NCBI RefSeq assembly: GCF_014653115.1
Contig: NZ_BNAD01000001.1
Coordinates: forward strand, 310,001-374,000
Length of the DNA: 64,000 nt
Reading direction: 5' to 3'
Source of the DNA: Nocardioides flavus (ex Wang et al. 2016)
GTDB lineage: Bacteria; Actinomycetota; Actinomycetes; Propionibacteriales; Nocardioidaceae
The position numbers were made by a program, and so were the translations under genes. Below, in pieces: positions 16,291 to 24,787 of the stretch. How positions within the stretch are numbered: the first letter of the stretch is position 1; each line of letters begins with the position of its first letter. Below the pieces are notes generated by a model. It saw only the letters and a list, made by a program, of their open reading frames with translations. It made no database searches and was not told the DNA's origin.

Positions 16291-18183
16291 TCAGGACAGC
16301 AGGTCGCGGACCGCTGCGTGGAGCAGGTCGTAGCCGTTCTCGGTGAGGATCGACTCGGCGTGGAACTGGATGCCGCGGTAGTGCGGGCCGATGATCGCGT
16401 GCACGTCGCCGGTGGCCTCGTCGGCCTCGACCCGTACGCCGGCGGGCAGGGTGGCGCCGTCCGGCACCCGGCCCACGAAGGTGTTGTAGAAGCCGACGCG
16501 CTCCGTGCGGCCGTCGAGGCGCACCGGCGACTGCGTGCCCTGGAAGACGACGTCCTTGTAGCCGAGGTCGAGGCCGAGTCGGTGGCACAGCGTCTGGTGG
16601 CCCAGGCACACCGCGAGGAACGGCTGACCGGAGGCCAGCAGGTCGTCGACGGCCCGGCGGAACGCGGCGATCTTGGGGTGGTCGCCCTCGCGCGGGTCGC
16701 CCGGGCCGGGGCCGACGATGACCAGGTCGGCGCCGTCGAAGGCCCCGGGGGCGTAGTCCTCGTGCCGCACGACCCGCGAGGTCACGCCGAAGACGCCGAG
16801 CACGTGGACGAGCATGTTCACGAAGTCGTCCTCGCCGTGGAGGATCACCGCCTGCTTGCCGGCCAGCCCCGGGTCGGCGGGCTCGCCGGCCTGGTCGGTC
16901 AGCCAGAACCGGGACAGCCGCTGGTTGCGGGTGCCGAGCGCGAGCAGGACGTCCTCGTCGCGCGTGAGCTCGGCGATGTCGGTCCCGTCGGAGGTGGCCG
17001 CCGGGGCCAGGCCGAAGGCGCTCAGGATGCCGCCGGCCTTCGCGCGCGTCTCGGCGACCTCGTACGCCGGGTCGGAGTCGCGGACCAGTGTCGCCCCCGC
17101 GGTGACCTTGAGCTCGCCGGCCGGTGAGACGTCGGCGGTGCGGATCAGGATCGGGCTGTCCATGGTCGGGGTGCCGTCGGGCGAGCGCCCGAACAGTGCC
17201 AGCGCGGCACCGTAGTAGCCGCGACCCTCGGGCTCGTACTCGGCGATCAGCCGGCACGCGTTCTCGACGGGCGCGCCGGTGACGGTCGCGGCGTACATCG
17301 TGTCGCGCAGGATCTCGCGGTGGTCGCGGTCGGAGCGGCCGGCGAGGAGGTACTCGGTGTGGATCAGGTGCGTCATCGGCTTGAGGAACGGCCCGAGCAC
17401 CTGGCCGCCCTCGTGGCAGATGTCGCACATCATCTTGAGCTCCTCGTCGACGACCATGAAGAGCTCGAAGACCTCCTTCTCGTCGTCGAGGAACTCCAGC
17501 AGCCGCTCCTTCAGCCCGTCGCCGTGCCCGGCAACGCGGAAGGTGCCCGATATCGGGTTCATCCGTACGTCGCCCTGCCGCACCGAGACGTGGCGCTCCG
17601 GGCTGGCCCCGATGAGGAAGCGCTCGCCGGTGAAGAAGCAGAACGTCCAGTACGCCCCGCGCTCGCGCTCCAGGAGCCGGCGCAGCACGGTGAGCGCGCG
17701 GGAGGCGTCCCAGTCGGCGACGACCGCGCGGTAGTGCCGGCCGATGACGAGGTTGGCGCCCTCGCCCTGGCCGATCTCGTCGCGGATGATCGCCTCGACC
17801 ACCTCGGCGTAGTCCTCGTCGCCGGTCGTGAACCCACCGCGGTCGGCGAACTCCACGGGCACGTCGGGCAGCGCGGCGAGCAGGGCGTCGACCGACACCT
17901 CGTGCTCGGCCTCGATGTCGACGACCGTCAGCGGCGTGCCGTCGTCGATGGCGGCGAACCCGCGCTCGTGCACCTGCCGGAACGGCACGGCGACCAGGCG
18001 GTCGGCGCTCCGTCCCGTCTCGGGGGCGCCGGTCTCGAGCGGGATGTCGAGCAGCGACGCGACCTCGTGGGGCGTGCCGCCGATCAGGCCGGCCGTCGGG
18101 GAGGCCTTGCGCCGGATGACCGCCCACGCGCCGTACCCCTGGATCTGCTCCAGGAGGTCACGGACGGCGGGGATCTCGGTCAT
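16291..18183 (-). CDS. PhzE-like fused anthranilate/ADIC synthase
   Basis: A 630-residue fusion of a chorismate-binding domain (about 1-400) and a glutamine amidotransferase (about 425-630). The first half has ASPERHVSV, RMNPISGTFR, ELFMVVDEELKMM, the TVTGAPVENACRLI core and GRGYYGAALAL. The second has the oxyanion VGPGPGDP, nucleophile AVCLGHQ and QFHAES. The TrpE-half motifs match PhzE, which makes 2-amino-2-deoxyisochorismate, more closely than classical TrpE. Related fusions also make anthranilate. No phz or trp genes are adjacent. The ATG at 18183 starts the conserved N-terminus. Confidence 0.85.
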   Translation of the reverse strand: MTEIPAVRDLLEQIQGYGAWAVIRRKASPTAGLIGGTPHEVASLLDIPLETGAPETGRSADRLVAVPFRQVHERGFAAIDDGTPLTVVDIEAEHEVSVDALLAALPDVPVEFADRGGFTTGDEDYAEVVEAIIRDEIGQGEGANLVIGRHYRAVVADWDASRALTVLRRLLERERGAYWTFCFFTGERFLIGASPERHVSVRQGDVRMNPISGTFRVAGHGDGLKERLLEFLDDEKEVFELFMVVDEELKMMCDICHEGGQVLGPFLKPMTHLIHTEYLLAGRSDRDHREILRDTMYAATVTGAPVENACRLIAEYEPEGRGYYGAALALFGRSPDGTPTMDSPILIRTADVSPAGELKVTAGATLVRDSDPAYEVAETRAKAGGILSAFGLAPAATSDGTDIAELTRDEDVLLALGTRNQRLSRFWLTDQAGEPADPGLAGKQAVILHGEDDFVNMLVHVLGVFGVTSRVVRHEDYAPGAFDGADLVIVGPGPGDPREGDHPKIAAFRRAVDDLLASGQPFLAVCLGHQTLCHRLGLDLGYKDVVFQGTQSPVRLDGRTERVGFYNTFVGRVPDGATLPAGVRVEADEATGDVHAIIGPHYRGIQFHAESILTENGYDLLHAAVRDLLS

Positions 18184-18294
18184 GGCCGAAACCCTACGGG
18201 CGCCCTCGTGTGCCCTTCCGGCCTGTCCGCCGAGCGGCCGGTGGGCGGAATCGGGTGACACACCGGACCCGGTGACGTCACCCGCCGTCCCCGA

Positions 18295-19374
18295 TCACTC
18301 GAGCTGGGTCGCGATCCACCGCTGGAGCTCGGCGATCCCGTCGCGGAGGCTGACCCTGGGCCGCCAGTCGAGCTGCCGGAGGGTGGCCTCGACGTCGCAG
18401 GAGGCGTGGCGCACGTCGCCGTCGCGGTACTGGCCGGTCACGTGCGGCGCGGGCGCGGAGTGGTAGGCAGCGATCTCGCGGGCCAGGTCGCCGATGGTGG
18501 TGCGAACACCGCTGCCGACGTCGACGATGCGCACGTGGTCGGCCGGCTTGCGCGCGATCGCTGCCACCAGGGCGTCGACGACGTCGTCGATGTAGACGAA
18601 GTCGCGGGTGATGTCGCCGTCCTCGTAGAGCGGGATCGACTGTCCCTCGCGGGCCATCCGGGAGAAGAGCGAGACGATCCCGGTGTAGGGGTTGGACAGC
18701 GACTGGCGGGGGCCGTAGACGTTCTGCAGGCGCAGGATGGAGAGTCGCGTGTCGCGCGATCCGGTCCATGCGGACAGGATCTGCTCCTGCGCGAGCTTGG
18801 TCGCGCCATAGACGTTGATGGGGTTGGGATGCGTCCCGTCGACCGTGTTGGGGACGTGGGCGGCGCCGTCGCCGTGGTCCCAGCTCCCGGCCTCCAGCTG
18901 GGCGTGCGTGCGCAGCCCGGGCTGGAAGGTGGAGCCGTCGGCGTTGCGCCACACGCCCTCGCCGTAGACCGCGCGCGAGCTGGTCAGCACGAAGTGGCTC
19001 GGCACGTGACCCGCCCGGGTGAAGGAGTCGAGCAGCTGGGTCGTGCCGACGACGTTCACCATGCCGTGGCGAGTGCTCTCGTCCAGGGACTGGGCCGTGC
19101 CGGTCTCCGCGGCCAGGTGCACCACGGTGTCAGGGCGCAGGTCGGCGACCACCGCGTCGAGGTCGTCGGCACTGGTGACGTCTCCCACGCGCAGGTCGAC
19201 CGACCCGGGGAGGTCGGTCGGCGCCAGCGAGCCCGGGTGCACCTGGGGGTGCAGGCTGTCGAGCACCACCCACTCCTCTGCGCGGTCCGCGAGCTCTCGA
19301 GCGAGGGTCGTACCGATGAAGCCGGCACCGCCGGTGACGAGGACACGGCCTCCGGCCAGGGATGGGGTTGGCAT
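18295..19374 (-). CDS. NAD-dependent sugar epimerase/dehydratase (extended SDR)
   Basis: A 359-residue extended short-chain dehydrogenase. The N-terminal Rossmann motif is GGAGFIGTTLARELAD, the cofactor-region Asp is in VVLDSLHPQ, and HLAAETGTAQS, SSRAVYGEG and the active-site YGATK follow, then LRLQNVYGPRQ and RDFVYIDDV. It probably acts on a nucleotide-sugar for glycan or polysaccharide synthesis; the exact substrate is not decided by the sequence. It is followed upstream on the same strand by a GH16-like gene, which suggests an envelope or exopolysaccharide role. Confidence 0.88.
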   Translation of the reverse strand: MPTPSLAGGRVLVTGGAGFIGTTLARELADRAEEWVVLDSLHPQVHPGSLAPTDLPGSVDLRVGDVTSADDLDAVVADLRPDTVVHLAAETGTAQSLDESTRHGMVNVVGTTQLLDSFTRAGHVPSHFVLTSSRAVYGEGVWRNADGSTFQPGLRTHAQLEAGSWDHGDGAAHVPNTVDGTHPNPINVYGATKLAQEQILSAWTGSRDTRLSILRLQNVYGPRQSLSNPYTGIVSLFSRMAREGQSIPLYEDGDITRDFVYIDDVVDALVAAIARKPADHVRIVDVGSGVRTTIGDLAREIAAYHSAPAPHVTGQYRDGDVRHASCDVEATLRQLDWRPRVSLRDGIAELQRWIATQLE

Positions 19375-19431
19375 GGACCCAGCCTAGGATCTGTCCGCCG
19401 TGGCCGCGGTGTCGGCACCCACCCACCTCAG

Positions 19432-19453
19432 CCCCGGCCTGCCTGGGCCGGGG
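19432..19453 (-). terminator. Strong hairpin after the GH16-like gene
   Basis: CCCCGGCC (19432-19439) and GGCCGGGG (19446-19453) form a perfect 8-bp GC stem with a 6-nt loop, 11 nt downstream of the minus-strand GH16-like stop codon. It lies before the epimerase start on the same strand and would separate the two transcripts. No T-run follows. Confidence 0.5.
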
Positions 19454-19464
19454 ACCGCTGCCGG

Positions 19465-20292
19465 CTAGGGGTACTTCACCGTGACGCTGACCCAGTCCAC
19501 CAGCATGCTGGGCCGGCTGCCGCCCGCGACCACGTGCTCGGGCAGCACCGCCTTGTTGGACAGGCGGAGATGGAAGGGGACGGAGTTGCCGGGGACGCGC
19601 CGGGCGTCCGGCGTCGACGCCACCTCGTACGTCGTGCCGCCCTGGCCGTCGCGCGCCGAGAAGAGGACGCCCTCGCCGCCGATCGCGAAGTCCGCGGCGT
19701 ACTCCCAGTAGACGCTCCACGGCTCGGCTCCGGGCGGGAAGGCCTGCGTCACGGGCCAGAGCTCGGGCCCACGTCCGGTGGCGGCACACGCGTTGGCAGC
19801 GGTCTCGGGGGTGTCGTCGTAGCAGATGTGGGACCCGACCTGGGCTCCTGCCGGCTTGAGCGGGCCGTAGCTCTCGATCACGTCGATCTCACGGGGGTCG
19901 GCGCCATCGGGGTGCTGCACCCAGAACGCGGCGTAGCCGCTTCCGGTGTCGGGCATCACGAGGCTGGCGGTGACCCGCACCTGGGTCCCGACCGGGAGGG
20001 TCCACCCCGCGGTGCTGCGGATCTGGGCGAGCGGTCCGACGTCGAGCTGACCCACCCCGTTCTGGGCGGCGGGACCGTGGCCGGGCATCGTGTGCCACTG
20101 CTCCGACTGGGCACCGGGGGGCCCGTCGAAGCCGTCGAAGAACACCTGCTCCCACCCCCACGTGGCGTCCGGGTCGGAGTCGGCGGTGTCACCGCGGGCC
20201 AGCGAGGCGTGGGCCGCGGACCCCTGGACCGTCACGGCGGCCCACACGACCGAGACCAGCACGACGACGACGCGCGCGAGCAGTGACATCAT
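19465..20292 (-). CDS. Secreted GH16-like (concanavalin-type) glycosidase
   Basis: A 275-residue exported protein: signal peptide LLARVVVVLVSVVWAAVTVQGSA, then a jelly-roll domain. The glycoside hydrolase family 16 catalytic signature EIDVIE (nucleophile and acid/base Glu around the Asp) is present in DPREIDVIESYG. The fold's final strands are recognisable in PFHLRLSNKA and VDWVSVTV. Family members cut beta-1,3 or beta-1,4 glucans and related polysaccharides. The substrate cannot be named. Its neighbour is a sugar epimerase. Confidence 0.75.
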   Translation of the reverse strand: MMSLLARVVVVLVSVVWAAVTVQGSAAHASLARGDTADSDPDATWGWEQVFFDGFDGPPGAQSEQWHTMPGHGPAAQNGVGQLDVGPLAQIRSTAGWTLPVGTQVRVTASLVMPDTGSGYAAFWVQHPDGADPREIDVIESYGPLKPAGAQVGSHICYDDTPETAANACAATGRGPELWPVTQAFPPGAEPWSVYWEYAADFAIGGEGVLFSARDGQGGTTYEVASTPDARRVPGNSVPFHLRLSNKAVLPEHVVAGGSRPSMLVDWVSVTVKYP

Positions 20293-20317
20293 CCTCCGAG
20301 CGGTGTGCAGGTCGAGG

Positions 20318-22495
20318 TCATCCGACGGTGGTCAGGAGCTGGGTCGCACGGGTCAGCACGACGTAGAGCGTGGCACGGCCCGTGGCCGACTCGTCCTCGA
20401 TCTCCTGCGGCCGGACCACGACGATGCCGTCGAACTCCAGGCCCTTGGTGTCGAGACCGGTGAGGACGACGATGCGGTCCTCGCCGCTCGGCGTGACGCT
20501 GGAGTCCACGGCCGCGCGGGCCCCGGGGGCGTCGTCGGCCACCTCCGGCCACGACGCGAGCCAGGCGTTGACCTCCGAGCGGCGGGCGGCCGGCACGACG
20601 ATGCCCACGGTGCCCTCGACACGCCCGGCGGTCGTGGTGACCGCCTCGCGCACCGCGGCCTCGAGGTCGTCGACGGGCCCGACCACCTGCGGCTCCTCGC
20701 CCGTACGGCGCACCGCGTCCGGCAGGTCGGCGTCGAGGCCGACGCGGCGGGCGTAGTCGGCGGCGAAGGCGTAGATCTCGGCCGAGTTGCGGTAGTTGGT
20801 GGACAGGTGGAACTCGTGGACGTCCTTGCCCTCGAGCGCCTCCGCGCGGGCGGCGGCCGCCTCGGGGGCGTCGGGCCACGACGACTGCGCGGGGTCGCCG
20901 ACGATCGTCCAGCTGGCGGCGCGGCCGCGACGACCGACCATCCGCCACTGCATCGGCGTGAGGTCCTGGGCCTCGTCGATGAGGACGTGGGCGTAGCCGT
21001 CGTCCTCGATGCGGTGCGTCGGCGGCGCCCAGGAGCGCCCGCCGGGGGCGTACTCGCGCTCGGAGATGGTGGTGAGCTCCTGGAGGTCCACCCCGCCCTC
21101 GAGCAGCCCGGTCTCGTCGAGGTCGCGCTCGTCGTCGGTGCGCTGCGGGACGTCGCCGAGGGCGTAGCGCAGCTCGTCGACCAGCGGGACGTCCTCGATG
21201 GAGAGGTCCCCGGCGGCCCACGACTTGAGCAGCAACGCCTGGTCCTCCCGCGACACCACGCCCTCGCCGACCCGGGCGAGGAACTCGGGGTCGCGCAGCC
21301 AGCCGAACACGGTCTGCGCGTCGAGCGGCGGCCACCAGGCCGACGCGAACTCGACGAACCCGGCGTGGCCGAGCATGTCGTCGTCGAAGGCCTCGCGGCC
21401 GCGCTCCTTGCCGCGCTCGCCGCTCACCTGGCGCCACATCGCGTCGAGGAGGGTCTTCGCCACGCGGGGCAGCTGGCGGTTGCGGCGCCCCTGCGACATC
21501 AGCTGGCGACGCAGCCGGCCGAGCAGGCCGGGGTCGAGCACGATGGTCTCGTCGCGCCAGTAGATCCGGAAGCTGGTCGGGGCGCCGGGCGCGTGCTGGC
21601 GCGCGGTGCGGCGCAGCAGCTCGGCCATCCGCGTGGCCCCCTTGACGTCGGCGACCGCAGGCTCGTCGTGGCGTGTCGCGCGGAGGCCGCCCACGACCTC
21701 ACCGAGCGAGCGCAGCGCGACGGCGGTCTCGCCCAGGCTGGGCAGGACGCGCTCGATGTAGCGCATGAAGACGCCGCTCGGTCCGACGACGAGCACGCCG
21801 CCACCCTCGTAGCGGCGCCGGTCGGAGTAGAGCAGGAAGGCCGCCCGGTGCAGCGCGACGACGGTCTTGCCGGTGCCGGGTCCGCCGGAGATCGACACGA
21901 CGCCCTTGCCCGGCGCACGGATCGCCTGGTCCTGCTCGGCCTGGATCGTGGCGACGATCGAGTGCATCGAGCGGTCGCGGGCCCGGGAGAGCTGGGCCAT
22001 CAGGGCACCCTCGCCGACGATCGGCAGGTCGGTCTCGGCTTCCTGGTCGAGCAGCTCGTCCTCGACGCCGATGACCGTGCGGTGCAGCGAGCGCAGCACG
22101 CGACGGCGTACGACGCCCTGCGGGGTCGCGGCCGTGGCCTGGTAGAACACGCCGGCCGCGGGTGCGCGCCAGTCGATGAGCAGCACGTCGCGATCGGCGT
22201 TGCGCACGCCGATGCGGCCGATGTAGCGCGGCTGCGCGTCGATCGACGGGTCGAGGTCGAGACGTCCGAAGACGAGTCCCTCGTGCGCCGCGTCGAGCTG
22301 GGCGATCCGCTTGGCCGCCTGGAAGACCATCGCGTCGCGTTCGACGAGGCCACCCTCGTGCTCCAGCTTGCCGCGGCTGTGCCCCTCGGCCGCCAGCGCC
22401 CGCGCGCTGCGCGTCGATGCCTCCAGCTGGACGTAGACCTCGTCGACGTACGCCTGCTCCGCCGCGATCTCCCGCGCCTCGAGCTCCTCGCTCAC
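20318..22495 (-). CDS. helD: HelD-like RNA polymerase recycling ATPase
   Basis: A 725-residue SF1 (UvrD-like) ATPase. The N-terminal part is an antiparallel coiled-coil-like region (EELEAREIAAEQAYVDEVYVQLE) as in HelD, which enters the RNA polymerase channels. Walker A is SGGPGTGKTVVALHRA near 195-215, Walker B VLIDEAQDLTPMQW near 500, and the late motif GLEFDGIVVV near 690. HelD frees stalled RNA polymerase from DNA using ATP, and in some actinobacteria lowers rifampicin sensitivity. The family is recognised by the helicase core plus the N-terminal arm. The start is the first ATG of the coiled coil. Confidence 0.85.
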   Translation of the reverse strand: MSEELEAREIAAEQAYVDEVYVQLEASTRSARALAAEGHSRGKLEHEGGLVERDAMVFQAAKRIAQLDAAHEGLVFGRLDLDPSIDAQPRYIGRIGVRNADRDVLLIDWRAPAAGVFYQATAATPQGVVRRRVLRSLHRTVIGVEDELLDQEAETDLPIVGEGALMAQLSRARDRSMHSIVATIQAEQDQAIRAPGKGVVSISGGPGTGKTVVALHRAAFLLYSDRRRYEGGGVLVVGPSGVFMRYIERVLPSLGETAVALRSLGEVVGGLRATRHDEPAVADVKGATRMAELLRRTARQHAPGAPTSFRIYWRDETIVLDPGLLGRLRRQLMSQGRRNRQLPRVAKTLLDAMWRQVSGERGKERGREAFDDDMLGHAGFVEFASAWWPPLDAQTVFGWLRDPEFLARVGEGVVSREDQALLLKSWAAGDLSIEDVPLVDELRYALGDVPQRTDDERDLDETGLLEGGVDLQELTTISEREYAPGGRSWAPPTHRIEDDGYAHVLIDEAQDLTPMQWRMVGRRGRAASWTIVGDPAQSSWPDAPEAAAARAEALEGKDVHEFHLSTNYRNSAEIYAFAADYARRVGLDADLPDAVRRTGEEPQVVGPVDDLEAAVREAVTTTAGRVEGTVGIVVPAARRSEVNAWLASWPEVADDAPGARAAVDSSVTPSGEDRIVVLTGLDTKGLEFDGIVVVRPQEIEDESATGRATLYVVLTRATQLLTTVG

Positions 22496-22615
22496 TCCTG
22501 CTCCTCATCCCCCCGATGAACAACCCGCCCCACCGTCTCGGGGCAGACCGGAAAGCGTACCGGCGCACCCTGCGCGCCGCCGACTCCGCGGCGATGTGTG
22601 GACCGGCGCGCGCGG

Positions 22616-23044
22616 TCACCCCGCCAGGAGCACCGCACCCGCGAGGCACACCACCGCCCCGGCCGTACGGACCCGGTCGACCCGGTCGAGCGTGCGGAGC
22701 AGGTCACGGCGCTCGGCGGGCGCCACCGCGGCGAGCCGCCCGTGCATCGGAGCCGCCAGCGCGGCCGTGGTGACCACGGCCAGCGCCCCGCCGACCGTGG
22801 CCAGCCACGTGCCCACCGCCTGGGGCTCGACCGCGACCGTCCAGGCCAGCAGCGCCACGAGCGGGACGTAGAGCAGCCCGACCAGCGGGGCGATGCGCCG
22901 CGAGTGCCGCGCGTGTGCCTCGTCCCACGCGTCGTCGGTCGTGTCGCCGAGTGCCGGGTAGACGACGAGGTCGACCGTCAGCTGGAAGCCGAGGTGGGCC
23001 GCCGCGACCACCAGCAGCCACGGTCCGGGCTCGGTCAGGCTCAC
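22616..23044 (-). CDS. Four-helix integral membrane protein of unknown function
   Basis: A 142-residue protein with about four hydrophobic segments (WLLVVAAAHLGFQLTVDLVVYPAL, LVGLLYVPLVALLAWTV, WLATVGGALAVVTTAALAA, and a C-terminal AGAVVCLAGAVLLAG). His and Arg residues line the first loop (HARHSRRIAP). I do not recognise a functional family. The GTG start at 23044 overlaps the stop of the upstream SDR gene by GTGA, so the two form a coupled pair. Confidence 0.75.
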   Translation of the reverse strand: MSLTEPGPWLLVVAAAHLGFQLTVDLVVYPALGDTTDDAWDEAHARHSRRIAPLVGLLYVPLVALLAWTVAVEPQAVGTWLATVGGALAVVTTAALAAPMHGRLAAVAPAERRDLLRTLDRVDRVRTAGAVVCLAGAVLLAG

Positions 23045-23739
23045 CCGAAGGCTTCCGGGCCGAGGTCGTGCTCGCCGGCGGCGATGGCTTCGACGATGCG
23101 CCGCGCCACGTCCCCCGGGTCCTTTCCAGCAGGCAGCCGTGGCGCCTGCCCGGACAGCGGCCGCGTGGCCAGCCCGGTCTCGGTGTGCGGCGGGCGCACG
23201 TCGAGCACGTCGACGCGACTGCGCCGCAGCTCGGTCCGCAGGGACACGGCAGCTGCGCTCAGCGCGGCCTTGCTCGCCGAGTACGCCGCCATCCGCGGCA
23301 TCGGCTGCTCGGCGACGACGGCGCTGACCTGGGCCACGAAGCCCTGCGACTCCTCCAGCAGCGGCAGCACCCGTCGCAGCAGGAGCAGCGGACCGACCAC
23401 GTTGGCGAGGAAGAGCTCCTCCACGACCTCGTCGGGGGTGTCGGCGAGGGAGCCGAAGGCGACGACGCCGGCGGCGTTCACCAGTCCGTCGAGCCCACCG
23501 AGGTGCTCACGAGCGGCTCGGGCGACGTCCTCCCCCGCGCGGGCGTCACCCAGGTCGGCGACCACCCGCCCCTCGCCGGGGAGCGCCGCGAGCCGCTCGG
23601 CGTCGCGCCCGACCACCAGCACGCGGGCGCCGCGCGCCGAGAGCTCGGTCGTCAGGAGCGACCCCAGCACCCCGGTGGCGCCGACGACCGCGATGCGGGC
23701 GCCGTCGAGGGGACGGGGGGTCTGGTGGGCGACGGGCAT
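23041..23739 (-). CDS. Short-chain dehydrogenase/reductase
   Basis: A 232-residue classical SDR. The cofactor motif is VGATGVLGSLLTTEL, with GRDAERLAAL after the second strand suggesting NADP preference. NAAGVVAFG and the catalytic YSASKAA (Tyr, Lys) with an upstream Ser in VAQVSAVVAEQP complete the set. The substrate is unknown. A strong Shine-Dalgarno (GGGAGGAG) lies before the ATG at 23739, and the gene is coupled to the downstream membrane protein gene. Confidence 0.85.
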   Translation of the reverse strand: MPVAHQTPRPLDGARIAVVGATGVLGSLLTTELSARGARVLVVGRDAERLAALPGEGRVVADLGDARAGEDVARAAREHLGGLDGLVNAAGVVAFGSLADTPDEVVEELFLANVVGPLLLLRRVLPLLEESQGFVAQVSAVVAEQPMPRMAAYSASKAALSAAAVSLRTELRRSRVDVLDVRPPHTETGLATRPLSGQAPRLPAGKDPGDVARRIVEAIAAGEHDLGPEAFG

Positions 23740-23753
23740 GGGGGCTCCTCCCG

Positions 23754-23774
23754 GAAGGGGGTCTCACCCCCTTC
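23754..23774 (-). terminator. Hairpin between enoyl-CoA hydratase and SDR genes
   Basis: GAAGGGGG (23754-23761) pairs perfectly with CCCCCTTC (23767-23774) around a 5-nt loop, 35 nt after the minus-strand enoyl-CoA hydratase stop and just before the SDR ribosome-binding site. It probably ends the hydratase transcript. Confidence 0.5.
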
Positions 23775-23809
23775 TCTCCCGCAACGGCCGTCGCGGATGC
23801 AGTCGGGGG

Positions 23810-24580
23810 CTACTTCCCGCGGGAGAGGAAGGCCGTCATCGCCTCGCGCGCCTCGTCGGAGGCGAACAGCCGCGTGCTGGTCGCAGCCATCTCCTCGCCG
23901 AGCGCGTCGATGCGGGCGACGAGGTCGCGGTTGAGGATCCGCTTCGACTCGCGCAGCCCTTGCGGCGCACCCGTGGCCAGGCTGGCGCACGTGGCCGCCA
24001 CCTCCTCGTCCAGTCGCTCCGCCGGCACCGCCTTCGTGACGAGCCCGTACGCCGCGGCCTCGGCGCCGCTGAACACCTCACCGCCCAAGGTGGTGAGGGC
24101 AGCGGCGCGCGGGCTCATCCGGTGGTGGACGGTGAGGCTGATGATCGCCGCGGCGAGGCCGAGCTTGACCTCGGTGAGCGCGAAGGTGGCCTCCTCGGCG
24201 CTGATCGCGATGTCGGCCGCGGCGACGATGCCGATGCCGCCGGCGCGTACGGCACCGAGGTTCTTGGTCACGACGGGCTTGTCGAGCGTGGCGATGAGCC
24301 GCTGCAGGTCGACGATCCGGCGGGTGCCGGCCTCCATGCCCTCCGTCGAGGCCTCGGTGAGGTCGGCCCCGGAGCAGAAGACCTTGCCCGAGCTCTCGAC
24401 CAGCACCACGCGTACGGCCTCGTCGGCCGCGGCCCGCTCGAGGTGGCCGAAGAGCTCGGTCACCAGCTGGCGGCTCAGTGCGTTGCGATTGGCGGGGCTG
24501 TCGAGGGTGATCGTGGCGACGGCGTCGGCCACGGCGTAGTGGACGAGCTCCGCGGGGGCGTCGTCGGTGGGGGCGGTCAT
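23810..24580 (-). CDS. Enoyl-CoA hydratase/isomerase family protein
   Basis: A 256-residue crotonase-fold protein. FCSGADLTE near 68-76 and RAGGIGIVAAADIAIS near 106-121 form the two oxyanion-hole regions. The usual Glu pair is only partly matched: EVKLGLAAAI keeps one Glu in the ALTEVKLG segment. It probably hydrates or isomerises an enoyl-CoA in fatty acid or amino acid breakdown; the substrate is unknown. The ATG at 24580 is chosen because AGGA lies 9 nt upstream; an in-frame ATG at 24589 is the alternative. It diverges from the molybdo-enzyme gene. Confidence 0.83.
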   Translation of the reverse strand: MTAPTDDAPAELVHYAVADAVATITLDSPANRNALSRQLVTELFGHLERAAADEAVRVVLVESSGKVFCSGADLTEASTEGMEAGTRRIVDLQRLIATLDKPVVTKNLGAVRAGGIGIVAAADIAISAEEATFALTEVKLGLAAAIISLTVHHRMSPRAAALTTLGGEVFSGAEAAAYGLVTKAVPAERLDEEVAATCASLATGAPQGLRESKRILNRDLVARIDALGEEMAATSTRLFASDEAREAMTAFLSRGK

Positions 24581-24606
24581 GGCATGCATCCTGCCGCACC
24601 GCCCGC

Positions 24607-24738
24607 GGTAGTCCAGTGGCGTCCTGTCGGGCCCCTTCGGTAGTCCAGTGCCGAGGTGTCGTCCGGAAGCCCGCCGCACAGCAGGTCGCCACTGGACTAC
24701 CCCGAGCCCGCCGCACAGCAGGTCGCCACTGGACTACC
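24607..24738. repeat. Palindromic element, family A, with both arms duplicated
   Basis: Two left arms (GGTAGTCCAGTGGC at 24607-24620; GGTAGTCCAGTGCC at 24639-24652) face two right arms (GCCACTGGACTACC at 24688-24701 and 24725-24738). The right half is a tandem duplication of a 34-bp unit with period 37 bp (starting 24668 and 24705). It sits between two divergent genes, so it is not a simple terminator. Confidence 0.88.
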
Positions 24739-24753
24739 GGGAGGGCCCCACCC

Positions 24754-24780
24754 CCATCCGCAGCACCCGCCGCTCCGAAC
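24754..24780 (+). promoter_or_regulatory. SigK-type ECF promoter of the molybdo-enzyme gene
   Basis: CCATCC at 24754-24759, a 15-bp spacer, and CCGAAC at 24775-24780. Mycobacterial SigK promoters are known for a CCATCC -35 and a CCGAAT-like -10. The ATG of the next gene is at 24788, seven bases after the -10, so the transcript would be leaderless. The identical hexamers and spacing recur before the FAS1 gene. Confidence 0.7.
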
Positions 24781-24787
24781 CCCACCC

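Noticed and set aside
16291-18183. Phenazine biosynthesis gene cluster
   Set aside because: Only a PhzE-like gene is present; no phzA/B, D, F or G homologue is in the window.
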